50,700 nt of DNA. Source: a virus. Each line of letters begins with the position of its first letter. Position 1 is the first letter of the stretch. The DNA lies in IMG/VR virus record IMGVR_UViG_3300032323_002680, positions 1-50,700 of that record. One strand, given 5' to 3'. Shown piece by piece: positions 1-7,020 of this stretch. The translations under genes were made by a program, and so were the position numbers. The notes under the pieces were generated by a model. It was not told the origin of the DNA, did not search any database, and worked only from the letters and a program-made list of their open reading frames with translations.

Positions 1-123
1 CGAGCCCACACCTGAGCCTACAGACGAGCCCACACCTGAGCCTACAGACGAGCCCACACCTGAGCCTACAGACGAGCCCACACCTGAGCCTACAGACGAG
101 CCCACACCTGAGCCTACAGACGA
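1..123 (+). repeat. Five tandem 24-bp repeats encoding EPTPEPTD
   Basis: About five near-perfect copies of a 24-bp unit (gacgagcccacacctgagcc plus taca) read in frame as EPTPEPTD. The array starts at the window edge, so its true length is unknown. Such acidic Pro/Thr repeats usually form extended linkers in phage structural proteins. Both repeat arrays and assembly breaks are common at such sites. Confidence 0.95.
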
Positions 124-661
124 TGTTGAAATTAAAGATGAGGTTCTGTCAGCTTTAGTTCCTGAAAAAGGAAGCGGAACTGAAGAAGATCTTTCTAATG
201 TTATTGCAAATCTCACAAGCAAAGATAATAAACTAGTTGTATTGTCTCCAGAGCAGATATCTGCAGTTAGTCAAACCCTAAAGGCTTTAACCCAAGAGGC
301 TAAAGCAGAGGTTGCAGAAAATCTAGGAATCAAAGCTTCAGATGTTGCTCAGGTTGCAGAAGCTATGAAAAGCAACCCAGAGCTTGCTCAGGCATTTGTT
401 GAGTTTGAATCTAGAGCAGATTCTGCAGGAGATGCAAGCATGCCTTATACTTTAGCAGACGCAACAACAGAGGTTCAGACAGAAGCATTTTTGGCGGATC
501 CAATAGGAGCACTTACAGATATTGATTTTGAAAAGATATTTAGCCCATCTGAATGGGGTAAAGACATGACAGATGACCAAAGAGAAAAAGCTCAGGAAGT
601 TGTAATACCAGTTATTATCGCATCAAATATTATTGCAGCTGCAATGACTAGGAGGATATAA
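2..661 (+). CDS. C-terminal part of a repeat-containing phage protein, probably structural (5' truncated)
   Basis: The frame is open from the first full codon of the window, so the gene starts outside. It reads as EPTPEPTD repeats, then an acidic helical region, and ends in a hydrophobic segment (VVIPVIIASNIIAAAM). The TTG at 242 is in frame but is not needed as a start. The stop overlaps the next ATG (TAATG), and a perfect AGGAGG lies just before it. I do not recognise a family. Position beside the lysis genes, and after tail genes if the map is circular, suggests a tail or virion protein; this is inference. Confidence 0.8.
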   Translation, partial: EPTPEPTDEPTPEPTDEPTPEPTDEPTPEPTDEPTPEPTDDVEIKDEVLSALVPEKGSGTEEDLSNVIANLTSKDNKLVVLSPEQISAVSQTLKALTQEAKAEVAENLGIKASDVAQVAEAMKSNPELAQAFVEFESRADSAGDASMPYTLADATTEVQTEAFLADPIGALTDIDFEKIFSPSEWGKDMTDDQREKAQEVVIPVIIASNIIAAAMTRRI

Positions 662-855
662 TGAAAATAATCAAGGCAATATTTAAATATATATGGGAAG
701 TAATTAAGGAGAGCATAGCTCAGATATTTACCCTTTTGGGCTTCTTTATTGCTTGGCTAACACTTACTGGATCAGCCCAGCAGGTAGTTGGAGTTGCCAC
801 TTTAATTGCTACAGCAATATGGCTTCTTACAATACCACTTAGAAAAGAGGACTAA
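661..855 (+). CDS. Small two-helix membrane protein, holin candidate
   Basis: 64 residues with two predicted membrane segments (about 20-38 and 40-57), a short basic N-terminus and a charged tail (RKED). It starts on an ATG overlapping the previous stop, with AGGAGG 6 bases upstream, and ends in a TAATG overlap with the lipoprotein gene. Size, topology and location three genes before a CHAP endolysin fit a class II holin. The 136-residue membrane protein at 1081 is the alternative, and the pair could form a holin/antiholin set. Confidence 0.6.
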   Translation: MKIIKAIFKYIWEVIKESIAQIFTLLGFFIAWLTLTGSAQQVVGVATLIATAIWLLTIPLRKED

Positions 856-860
856 TGGTG

Positions 861-866
861 TATAAT
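861..866 (+). promoter_or_regulatory. -10 box (TATAAT) for leaderless start at 873
   Basis: TATAAT followed by exactly six bases and ATG, so transcription would begin on or next to the A of the start codon. No clear -35 is seen. Confidence 0.5.
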
Positions 867-872
867 TGTACT

Positions 873-1088
873 ATGAGGAAAATAATTTCTATTGCTCTGG
901 CTGGCCTATTAATGGTATCATTAACTGGATGTGATTCTTTAAACAGATATCGCTACCCATGCCAAGATCCTAAAAATTGGGAAATTGCAGAATGTAATCC
1001 TCCAGAATGTGAAGCTTCACAGACTTGTACAAAAGATGTAATAGAAATTACACCTACCACACCAGAACAGGAAATAACAAATGGCTAA
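873..1088 (+). CDS. Small lipoprotein
   Basis: 71 residues beginning MRKIISIALAGLLMVSLTGC, a textbook lipoprotein signal with lipobox LTGC, so Cys20 should be lipidated and the protein anchored outside the membrane. The mature part is Cys- and Pro-rich (CQDP, CNPPEC, CTKD). The upstream in-frame ATG at 855 has a Shine-Dalgarno and overlaps the previous stop. I prefer 873 because the signal peptide starts there and a -10 box sits six bases before it; both may be used. A lysis-cassette lipoprotein could act in outer-layer disruption, but function is unproven. Confidence 0.7.
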   Translation: MRKIISIALAGLLMVSLTGCDSLNRYRYPCQDPKNWEIAECNPPECEASQTCTKDVIEITPTTPEQEITNG

Positions 1089-1491
1089 ACAAAAGCTAAC
1101 GCCTGCAGATCTAGATGCTCGTTTAAAGTTTATTTTAGGAATAACACTTGGCAGTATTCTATTCATGACAGCGCTTGGAATTATTTACGGATTATTGTTC
1201 GTAACACAACCTATCGGAGCTCAGTCAGAAAATGACAAAATGTTCTTTAATGTTTTAGGTAGCATTGCAACATTTATTACAGGAACCCTTGCAGGAATTT
1301 TGATTGGTAACTCAGGTGCTAAAGACATCATGGCAGCACAGATAGCAAACAAAGAAGTAGATGCAAAAAACACACAAGCAGATAAAAAATTAGAAGCAGA
1401 AATTGATGCAACAGCAGCTCGTTTGGCAGCAAAGCCAGATGGCGCAATGCCAGAAGAGCAACCAGTTGATCTAGATTGGGATAAAGACTAA
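1081..1491 (+). CDS. Two-TM membrane protein with helical C-terminal tail, holin-like
   Basis: 136 residues with membrane segments at about 16-41 and 57-77, then a charged Ala/Lys/Glu helix probably in the cytoplasm and an acidic end (DLDWDKD). It overlaps the lipoprotein gene by 8 bases and shares a TAATG overlap with the endolysin gene, so the two are translationally coupled. That coupling makes it a strong holin candidate. No family was recognised with certainty. Confidence 0.6.
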   Translation: MAKQKLTPADLDARLKFILGITLGSILFMTALGIIYGLLFVTQPIGAQSENDKMFFNVLGSIATFITGTLAGILIGNSGAKDIMAAQIANKEVDAKNTQADKKLEAEIDATAARLAAKPDGAMPEEQPVDLDWDKD

Positions 1492-2075
1492 TGGCAGAAC
1501 AAGGTACAGCAGCTCGTCTAATAGAAGTTGCTACAGCAGAGATTGGAACTATTGAAGGTCCAAAAGATAACGAAACTAAGTACGGTGCTTTTATGAAAGC
1601 AAACTTCCAACCATGGTGTGGAAGTTTCGTAAACTGGTGCGGGTCAGAATCTGGCGTAAAGATTCCTAATACTGTTTACACGCCAGGAGGTGCAGCAGCA
1701 TTTAAAAAAGCTGGTGCTTGGATTGATGTAGATGTTGCAGATCCAGAGCCAGGAGATATAGCGTATTTTGATTTCCCTTCAGATGGGGTCGATAGAATTT
1801 CTCACGTAGGTATTGTTGTTAAAGACAATGAGGATGGAACTGTTTGGTGTATAGAAGGAAACACATCTTCAAAGAAGTCTGGAAGCCAAAGAAATGGCGG
1901 AGAAGTTTGCAAACAACTTCGTGCTTATAAGAAAAATAAAGCTGGAGTTTTAATTTCAATTGTGGGGTTTGGAAGACCAAAGTTTGGTGCCTCAGCAGCC
2001 CCAGCAAAAGCAGCAGCCCCAGAAAAAAAAGCGGCAGCATCTAAATCAAAGAAGTGCCCTACCTGTGGCAAATGA
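1491..2075 (+). CDS. CHAP-domain endolysin (amidase/peptidase)
   Basis: 194 residues. The N-terminal ~165 form a CHAP cysteine peptidase domain: Cys43 in PWCGSFVNW, His105 in ISHVGIV and Glu122/Asn124 in IEGN are the expected catalytic positions. The domain cleaves peptidoglycan cross-links or the amide bond at lysis. An Ala/Pro/Lys-rich linker follows, ending in CPTCGK, a possible wall-targeting or metal-binding tail. No signal peptide is seen, so a holin is needed for export; two candidates lie directly upstream. Confidence 0.85.
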   Translation: MAEQGTAARLIEVATAEIGTIEGPKDNETKYGAFMKANFQPWCGSFVNWCGSESGVKIPNTVYTPGGAAAFKKAGAWIDVDVADPEPGDIAYFDFPSDGVDRISHVGIVVKDNEDGTVWCIEGNTSSKKSGSQRNGGEVCKQLRAYKKNKAGVLISIVGFGRPKFGASAAPAKAAAPEKKAAASKSKKCPTCGK

Positions 2076-2218
2076 ATAAATACTCTATTAAGATAGAAAT
2101 AACAGCAGTCATTGAAGCTTTTAACGAGGATGATGCTAGAGATTATGTTAATGAGATATTTGGTACTGATGAAGAAGTTCAATCAGTAAAAATTGTGAGT
2201 GTAAAAGAAAAGAGATAG
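2072..2218 (+). CDS. Small hypothetical protein
   Basis: 48 residues beginning MNKYSIKIEITAVIEAFNED. The ATG overlaps the stop of the endolysin gene (ATGA). The alternating hydrophobic strand, helix, strand pattern with NEDDARDYV looks like a small alpha/beta fold. Too short for most gene callers, but the coupling and codon pattern support it. Function unknown. Confidence 0.65.
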   Translation: MNKYSIKIEITAVIEAFNEDDARDYVNEIFGTDEEVQSVKIVSVKEKR

Positions 2219-2220
2219 TT

Positions 2221-2856
2221 TTGTCTTTAGTTATAGAAAGACCAGAAGAAAATATTGTATATTTTAAAGGCATTATAGAAAACTATCAGGAAATAATAGA
2301 TGCTATAGAATCACTTTCTAATGATGCGGTTAGTGAATGGAGACCATGGAATGGCCACGGATCTTCAACAAGATACGGGGACATTAAAGATGTCCGTAGA
2401 GATAAAATAGTAGAAATAAATTCTGATAAAGACAGAGCCAAAGCTGCATTTGCCATAAACTGTTTAACAAACAAAATGTCTGAATGTGCTATTGAGTATG
2501 CCAATATTTTTAATATAGACAGAGAAGCCTTGTATTATGCAGTTTCACTTCTTACAGACCCAAGAACAATGATGGGTATAAATAAGTATGATGAGGGATC
2601 CTTCATGGGATCCCATGTTGATTTTAACGAAGACAATTATTATTTAGCATATACTATCGTTGTTTATTTAAATGATGACTATGAGGGCGGAGAGCTTTAC
2701 TTTAATGATTTAGATATAAAGATAAAGCCACAGGCTGGAAGCATAATAATGTATCCATCTTCCGCCCCATATTCTCATCAATCCCTAAAAGTTTTAAAGG
2801 GAAGAAAAATGTTAATAACTCATCATTGGCAAATGATTTTGCCACCAAACGGTTGA
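2221..2856 (+). CDS. 2-oxoglutarate/Fe(II)-dependent oxygenase (prolyl hydroxylase-like)
   Basis: 211 residues with a TTG start two bases after the previous stop. The double-stranded beta-helix core carries His132-x-Asp134 (GSHVDFN) and distal His186 (YSHQS), the facial triad that binds iron. YLNDDYEGGELYF and KPQAGSIIMYPS are typical of P4H-like phage enzymes, which couple decarboxylation of 2-oxoglutarate to hydroxylation. The substrate is unknown; protein, nucleotide and cell-surface targets are all possible. One of eight related but diverged oxygenases in the window. Confidence 0.85.
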   Translation: MSLVIERPEENIVYFKGIIENYQEIIDAIESLSNDAVSEWRPWNGHGSSTRYGDIKDVRRDKIVEINSDKDRAKAAFAINCLTNKMSECAIEYANIFNIDREALYYAVSLLTDPRTMMGINKYDEGSFMGSHVDFNEDNYYLAYTIVVYLNDDYEGGELYFNDLDIKIKPQAGSIIMYPSSAPYSHQSLKVLKGRKMLITHHWQMILPPNG

Positions 2857-2882
2857 CTTTCACCACTTTGGTAATGTATAAT
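2853..2882 (+). promoter_or_regulatory. Sigma-A-type promoter TTGACT-N18-TATAAT
   Basis: The -35 TTGACT at 2853-2858 overlaps the oxygenase stop codon, with an 18-base spacer and TATAAT at 2877-2882. It drives the 2906 gene through a short leader and probably the WhiB-like gene beyond. Confidence 0.75.
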
Positions 2883-2905
2883 TGTATAGATAAGGCAAAT
2901 TAATT

Positions 2906-3127
2906 ATGTTAAATTTAACAGAGCGTGGAGTAGATGTTTTAATAAAAAGATCTAATAATTTTTATTGGAACAATTACAATTTAATAGCGTGGGAAAAAAA
3001 TAGTAGCGGATATTTTAATCTCAAGGGCGTTTATAGAAATAACTCCTGGGGAATCGCAAACGAGTTCCCAGTTAATTCAAAGGGTATATGGTCAATTCCG
3101 CTAAAACATGTCAGATATTTTAAATAA
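2906..3127 (+). CDS. Hypothetical protein
   Basis: 73 residues rich in aromatic and Asn residues (NNFYWNNYNLIAW) with no membrane segment. It is read from the promoter at 2853 and overlaps the WhiB-like gene by 20 bases. The strand-rich pattern suggests a small beta fold. No family recognised. Confidence 0.6.
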   Translation: MLNLTERGVDVLIKRSNNFYWNNYNLIAWEKNSSGYFNLKGVYRNNSWGIANEFPVNSKGIWSIPLKHVRYFK

Positions 3128-3419
3128 AATAAATTCAGACCAAGATTCTATAAGATGGTGGGACTTAGCAGCATGCAATGGAATGGACACCAACCTATTT
3201 TTTGATAAGTACGAGTCAGATGTTCAGATGGCCAACGCAATAGATCAATGCTGTCTCTCGTGCCCAGTCATAAAAATGTGCTATCAGTCTGGCACGGAGC
3301 AAGATGAATATGGTGTATGGGGTGGTGTATTCTTGTCCTCTGGCCTGGTAGATAAGATGAAGAATACTCATAAAACAAAAGAGATATGGAAGCAGTTGAG
3401 GTCTAAGCATGGTGTCTAA
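3108..3419 (+). CDS. WhiB-family iron-sulfur transcription regulator
   Basis: 103 residues. Four cysteines, Cys23, Cys49, Cys52 and Cys58 (spacing C-x25-C-x2-C-x5-C), match the [4Fe-4S] ligands of Wbl proteins. The turn motif GVWGGV (about 69-74) and a short basic C-terminus follow. Wbl proteins are restricted to Actinobacteria and their phages and usually act by binding region 4 of the primary sigma factor. This is a strong host marker. It could redirect host or phage transcription and is a candidate trans-acting factor for the unusual reverse-strand promoters. Confidence 0.9.
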   Translation: MSDILNKINSDQDSIRWWDLAACNGMDTNLFFDKYESDVQMANAIDQCCLSCPVIKMCYQSGTEQDEYGVWGGVFLSSGLVDKMKNTHKTKEIWKQLRSKHGV

Positions 3420-3717
3420 TGTCTATGATGACAAACACTTTAAATATGGAATGAATCAATGGACTGGTGAACCAAACAAGCCAGTTTTTTACACAGAAGA
3501 AATGAAAAGAAAAGTTTGGGAAATAAAGAAACCACTATTTTTGCTAATGGATATAGTAAAGTATCCAGACTTTTTAGCATTAAGATTGTATGAAGATAAC
3601 TTCATGCAGTTTGATGGTGAAGAAAAAGAAAAAGTTATTGATTATGTTACTAAGGTTAAAAAACTACTTGAGTCTTATGGTGTTCGAGTAGAACTTGAAG
3701 GGAAGCCAACAAATTGA
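3409..3717 (+). CDS. Hypothetical protein
   Basis: 102 residues, soluble and charged, with Trp/Lys-rich helices (EEMKRKVWEIKKPLFLLMDI). It overlaps the WhiB-like gene by 11 bases, so it belongs to the same transcript. No family recognised. Confidence 0.65.
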   Translation: MVSNVYDDKHFKYGMNQWTGEPNKPVFYTEEMKRKVWEIKKPLFLLMDIVKYPDFLALRLYEDNFMQFDGEEKEKVIDYVTKVKKLLESYGVRVELEGKPTN

Positions 3718-3953
3718 ACGAGAAAATATTTTGCTATTCATGTAATAAAACAAAGAATAAGCTTAACCTAAAGAAGTCATCGCTTCTTCCAATCAATCTA
3801 TTCTTGTGTCAAACATGCATAGATGAAAAGCTTGAGCCAAGGTGGGTGGTTTTAATTGCTGGTAGACAAAATGGTCATGAGCATGTTAAAGATTTTATCC
3901 AGAAAAGAAAGTATATTGGTTCTGAAATAACAGCATCTGAGCTATTAATTTAG
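3714..3953 (+). CDS. Zinc-ribbon-like small protein
   Basis: 79 residues with a TTG start overlapping the previous stop (TTGA). Two CxxC pairs (CYSC near residue 7, CQTC near residue 32) suggest one zinc site. Short zinc-ribbon proteins of this kind recur across the window. Function unknown. Confidence 0.6.
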   Translation: MNEKIFCYSCNKTKNKLNLKKSSLLPINLFLCQTCIDEKLEPRWVVLIAGRQNGHEHVKDFIQKRKYIGSEITASELLI

Positions 3954-3957
3954 ATTA

Positions 3958-3983
3958 ATTATAAGGTATAATTACCTTATAAT
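3958..3983 (+). promoter_or_regulatory. Perfect 11-bp inverted repeat covering -10 and start codon
   Basis: ATTATAAGGTA, four bases TAAT, then TACCTTATAAT, a perfect inverted repeat. It contains a TATAAT (3967-3972) and runs into the ATG at 3982. This layout fits an operator, or an mRNA hairpin that hides the start. Confidence 0.6.
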
Positions 3984-4296
3984 GGAAACAGTTTATGTAA
4001 CGATTGTAGCATCAATATTAGCTGCAGCGCTTAGCGGGTTTGCTACTGCGTTGGTTAATGGATTTAGAGATGCCAAAAAAGAAAAAAATAGGCGGGAAGA
4101 GCGTGAAAAAGACCAACTAAAGCTGGATGTAAAAGACCTTAAAATAGAATTATATCAGCTTGAAAAAGAATTAAATGAGTGGAAAGATAAGTATTATAAA
4201 GCCATTCAGGACTTAATTGAAATGAAATCTGAGCTTGAAAGCGTATTATCTCAGTTAAATCATATAGAATATCATGAGATGATGGACACAGAATAA
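3982..4296 (+). CDS. Membrane-anchored coiled-coil protein
   Basis: 104 residues with one N-terminal membrane helix (about 4-27) followed by a long, highly charged heptad-like helix (residues 33-100). The topology resembles small phage spanin-like or holin-associated proteins, but no family is recognised. The start codon sits inside the inverted repeat at 3958-3983. Confidence 0.65.
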   Translation: METVYVTIVASILAAALSGFATALVNGFRDAKKEKNRREEREKDQLKLDVKDLKIELYQLEKELNEWKDKYYKAIQDLIEMKSELESVLSQLNHIEYHEMMDTE

Positions 4297-4305
4297 TTAA
4301 AATAG

Positions 4306-4311
4306 TACAAT
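4306..4311 (+). promoter_or_regulatory. -10 box (TACAAT) for leaderless start at 4318
   Basis: TACAAT, exactly six bases, then ATG. The spacer AAAGGT could alternatively be read as a weak Shine-Dalgarno, but it is too close to the ATG. Confidence 0.5.
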
Positions 4312-4317
4312 AAAGGT

Positions 4318-4875
4318 ATGACTTGTATTGTTGCTATTGCCCAAAATGGTGTTGTCTACATGGCTTCCGACCATGCCGCATCAGATGATAAAACTGGGTG
4401 GATCTTATCAAGAAAAGAACCTAAGTGTTTTAAAGTTGGTCAGTATGCTGTTGCATTTACAGATTCATTTCGTATGGGACAAATTCTTCAGTACATGTGG
4501 ACCCCACCAAAATATACACCAACAAAAACAAATTCTGGATTAGATAAATTCATGAGAACAAAATTTGTTGATTCAGTAAAAGCCGCTTTTAAAGAACATG
4601 GATATGGAAGTATTGGATCCTCATCAGAAGAGGATACAGGAGGTATTTTTATAGTAGGTGTTGAAGGTAGAATCTTTACTATAGATGAAGACTTTCATGT
4701 TGGAGAAAACATAGTAAACTACATGGCAGAAGGAAGCGGCGGGATGATTGCCTTGGGAGCACTTCATGCAACAAAGAATCAAAAAAACCCTAGACTAAGA
4801 CTTAAAGCCGCATTAGAAGCTGCAACTGAGTTTAATATGAGCGTATCTGCCCCCTATACATACATTCAGGTTTAG
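4318..4875 (+). CDS. Proteasome beta-like N-terminal nucleophile hydrolase
   Basis: 185 residues. After Met removal the chain would begin with Thr2 (MTCIVAIAQNG), the expected nucleophile of the Ntn-hydrolase fold. MASDHAAS near 15-22 aligns with the proteasome/HslV GADSRAT-type strand, and AEGSGGMIALGAL with the late conserved glycine turn. Family members are self-compartmentalised proteases. Actinobacterial hosts often carry a 20S proteasome, so the gene may come from or act with the host system. It could instead be a non-proteolytic Ntn relative. Confidence 0.65.
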   Translation: MTCIVAIAQNGVVYMASDHAASDDKTGWILSRKEPKCFKVGQYAVAFTDSFRMGQILQYMWTPPKYTPTKTNSGLDKFMRTKFVDSVKAAFKEHGYGSIGSSSEEDTGGIFIVGVEGRIFTIDEDFHVGENIVNYMAEGSGGMIALGALHATKNQKNPRLRLKAALEAATEFNMSVSAPYTYIQV

Positions 4876-4877
4876 TG

Positions 4878-4883
4878 TATAAT
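4878..4883 (+). promoter_or_regulatory. -10 box (TATAAT) for leaderless start at 4890
   Basis: TATAAT overlaps the end of the Ntn-hydrolase gene, then six bases and ATG. It makes the upstream in-frame GTG at 4875 an unlikely start. Confidence 0.55.
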
Positions 4884-4889
4884 TACTTA

Positions 4890-5102
4890 ATGGATATAAA
4901 CGACTTAAGGCCAGACTACTCAAGATCAATGGACATACGAGGTGTGCCAACACATGTGTGCCCATGTGGTTGTGAAATATGGAACCTTAAAGTTATGTTT
5001 GATAGTTGTGAAATTGCAACTTATTTTTTAGACATGGAGTGTGCTAATTGTGGCACACTGGCAACTGCACCAACGCCACTTGATAGAGAAGAAGAAGAAT
5101 GA
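4890..5102 (+). CDS. Zinc-ribbon protein
   Basis: 70 residues with two metal-binding knuckles, CPCGC near residue 24 and CANC near residue 52, joined by a strand-rich segment, and an acidic EEEE tail. Start chosen at the ATG six bases after a -10 box. The stop overlaps the next ATG. Function unknown. Confidence 0.65.
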   Translation: MDINDLRPDYSRSMDIRGVPTHVCPCGCEIWNLKVMFDSCEIATYFLDMECANCGTLATAPTPLDREEEE

Positions 5103-5278
5103 GATCACAAAGAAGAATTGATTTGCTAGAGCTTGAGCTTTATAAGCTTAGAATTGAATTAGATATAATGCACGAGATCATGAGCAATGTAATTAACACT
5201 CAGATCCAAGCAACTGAAGCAAAAAACATAGACTCTGGTAAATGGTACCCAAGAAAAAGCCCTAACCCTAACTCGTAA
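5099..5278 (+). CDS. Small coiled-coil hypothetical protein
   Basis: 59 residues starting MRSQRRIDLLELELYKLRIE, an amphipathic helix with Leu/Ile heptads, ending in a Pro/Asn-rich tail. The ATG overlaps the previous stop (ATGA). It ends five bases before a strong promoter. Function unknown. Confidence 0.6.
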   Translation: MRSQRRIDLLELELYKLRIELDIMHEIMSNVINTQIQATEAKNIDSGKWYPRKSPNPNS

Positions 5279-5282
5279 CCCA

Positions 5283-5311
5283 TTGACAACTTCTGTCGTA
5301 TTTAGTAGAAT
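5283..5311 (+). promoter_or_regulatory. Sigma-A-type promoter TTGACA-N17-TAGAAT
   Basis: Consensus -35 TTGACA at 5283-5288, 17-base spacer and TAGAAT at 5306-5311. The ATG of the subtilase follows seven bases later, so the transcript should be leaderless or nearly so. Confidence 0.8.
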
Positions 5312-5318
5312 AGGCTTT

Positions 5319-6281
5319 ATGAAAAAACTAATAACTATGGCACTTGCTGCCACACTAATCGCTATTACAACTATGCCAGCTCAGGCAAACCTAAAGACAA
5401 AGACATCTGTTCCAACTATTGCTATTTTGGATACAGCACTGGACACTTCAATTCCTTCAATCAAATCAAGAATTGTTGCAGAAGTTTGTATTCTAGATTG
5501 GCCTTCATGTCCAAACGGCAAAACTTTTATGGAAGGCAACGGAGCTTCCGTTCTTCCTGCAAATATTTTATCTAATTCTGATTTTAACCATGGAACTCAA
5601 ATGGTTTCTGCAGCAATTGCAAGCAACCCAAACTTGAACATTGTTTTTGTAAGAATCGTCGGCAACACTAGAGCTGGAAAGCAACAGACATACGGACTTA
5701 ATACACTTGTTAAAGCACTTACCTGGGTTAATAACAACAAGAATAAGTACAATATTGTAGCAGTTGCATCATCAAATGGTGCAAGTGCTCCAGTTATTAA
5801 AAAGAGTGCAGCATCTGCATACTGTTCACCAACTGCTTTAGATTCAGTTATCTCTAGTCTAAGTGCTTCTGGAATTCCAACATTTTTCCCTTCTGGAAAC
5901 AGTGCTGGAAATCCTCAGATGCTTGGCAAAATTGAGTGGCCAGCATGCATTAGCGCCTCAATTGCAGTAGGCGGTGTTGAAACAATCAACCTAGATAAGC
6001 CACAGATTTCTTTGGTAAGTAACTACGATAAGAATCTAGTAGATCTATGGGGAGAAATCCATCAGCCGACTATATATCCTGGAAATGTTTCTGGTTACTC
6101 TTATGGAACATCAGTTGCAGTTCAAGTTATTGCTGCAAAATATGTTTACTTAAAGTCAGTAAAGCCGACTTTATCATCTACTCAACTTATTGAATTGATG
6201 AAGTCATCTTCTGATCCAGTACAAAATTCTGCAGGTCAGAGTGTCTATCTATTTAATCTATTAAAGGCAGTAAATGGATAA
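5319..6281 (+). CDS. Secreted subtilisin-family (S8) serine protease
   Basis: 320 residues. A Sec signal peptide (MKKLITMALAATLIAITTMPAQA) probably ends after Ala23. Catalytic residues are Asp38 in AILDTALD, His91 in NHGTQM and Ser265 in YGTSVA, with the oxyanion Asn in FPSGNSAG. The order D-H-N-S is that of S8 peptidases. Start chosen at the ATG seven bases after the -10 box. An exported protease is unusual for a phage. It may trim host surface proteins, and the large surface protein encoded at 7021 is a possible partner; this is inference. Confidence 0.85.
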   Translation: MKKLITMALAATLIAITTMPAQANLKTKTSVPTIAILDTALDTSIPSIKSRIVAEVCILDWPSCPNGKTFMEGNGASVLPANILSNSDFNHGTQMVSAAIASNPNLNIVFVRIVGNTRAGKQQTYGLNTLVKALTWVNNNKNKYNIVAVASSNGASAPVIKKSAASAYCSPTALDSVISSLSASGIPTFFPSGNSAGNPQMLGKIEWPACISASIAVGGVETINLDKPQISLVSNYDKNLVDLWGEIHQPTIYPGNVSGYSYGTSVAVQVIAAKYVYLKSVKPTLSSTQLIELMKSSSDPVQNSAGQSVYLFNLLKAVNG

Positions 6282-6483
6282 GAAGTTAACTGTACTTGAA
6301 GAAATTATTAAAGATATTGGTGAGGAGTTGTACCAGAAATGGTACAACGCCTTAGCAATTGAAGATAGAACAGAAGAAGCCTCTAAGGCAATGGCTGCTA
6401 ATGCAGGAGAGACTGCAATTTGGGTAATTCAAACATTTATGAATAAGTTCAATGATGCAGCGGATGAATTAAAAGGAGACTAA
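6274..6483 (+). CDS. Small helical hypothetical protein
   Basis: 69 residues, almost entirely helical and charged (LTVLEEIIKDIGEELYQKWY), overlapping the protease gene by 8 bases. An AGGAG for the thioredoxin gene lies in its last codons. No family recognised. Confidence 0.6.
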   Translation: MDKKLTVLEEIIKDIGEELYQKWYNALAIEDRTEEASKAMAANAGETAIWVIQTFMNKFNDAADELKGD

Positions 6484-6484
6484 A

Positions 6485-6787
6485 TTGATTGTTACAGACG
6501 AAAGCTTTGATAGGGTTTTAGATTCTCACGCTTTAGTCCTTATCGACTTTTGGGCACCATGGTGCGGTCCTTGCAAAATGATATCTCCTATACTGGATGA
6601 GATATCAAATGAGTGCGGGCTCTGGGTAGGAAAGCTAAATGTTGATGAAAATCCTGTAAAATCAGCAGAATACTCTGTAACCTCTATACCTTATATGGTA
6701 CTATTTAAGTCGGGGAAACCAGTAAAGACTATTACTGGAGCAAAACCTAAGCATGTAATGCTAGAAGAACTTTCAGAATGGATCTAG
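6485..6787 (+). CDS. trxA: Thioredoxin
   Basis: 100 residues with the classic active site WAPWCGPCKM (Cys27, Cys30), VDENP and the cis-proline loop TSIPYMVLF. TTG start with AGGAG 7-8 bases upstream. It reduces disulfides and is the usual reductant for ribonucleotide reductase. The phage reductase at 39258 is far away, so co-regulation is not obvious. Length is slightly short for the family but complete. Confidence 0.9.
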   Translation: MIVTDESFDRVLDSHALVLIDFWAPWCGPCKMISPILDEISNECGLWVGKLNVDENPVKSAEYSVTSIPYMVLFKSGKPVKTITGAKPKHVMLEELSEWI

Positions 6788-6972
6788 AAAACATAGATTC
6801 AAATCATTTAGAGTTTGAGATATGGCTCAAAAATGGTTACGATAGAGGCTGGGTTTCAGATGTATTTTGCGATACACACGATGGTCCGCCTTTAACAGAT
6901 GAAGAAATGCAAGAATGGGAAGAAGGAGGAGATCCCTGCTCTTTCCATGTAAAAGTAAATGCACTACACTAA
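6778..6972 (+). CDS. Conserved hypothetical phage protein with FCxTHDG motif
   Basis: 64 acidic residues carrying GWVSDVFCDTHDGPPLTDEE and GGDPC, a pattern I associate with small actinophage and actinobacterial proteins of unknown function. The Cys/His arrangement could bind metal. Overlaps thioredoxin by 10 bases. Confidence 0.6.
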   Translation: MDLENIDSNHLEFEIWLKNGYDRGWVSDVFCDTHDGPPLTDEEMQEWEEGGDPCSFHVKVNALH

Positions 6973-7020
6973 ATTTCTGTAATCGCAAAGATAACAGAGG
7001 AAATAAGGAGAATAAATTAA

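Noticed and set aside
1-123. CRISPR-like regular repeats
   Set aside because: Repeats are directly adjacent with no spacers and encode a peptide repeat. The same holds for 9155-9246 and 50540-50700.
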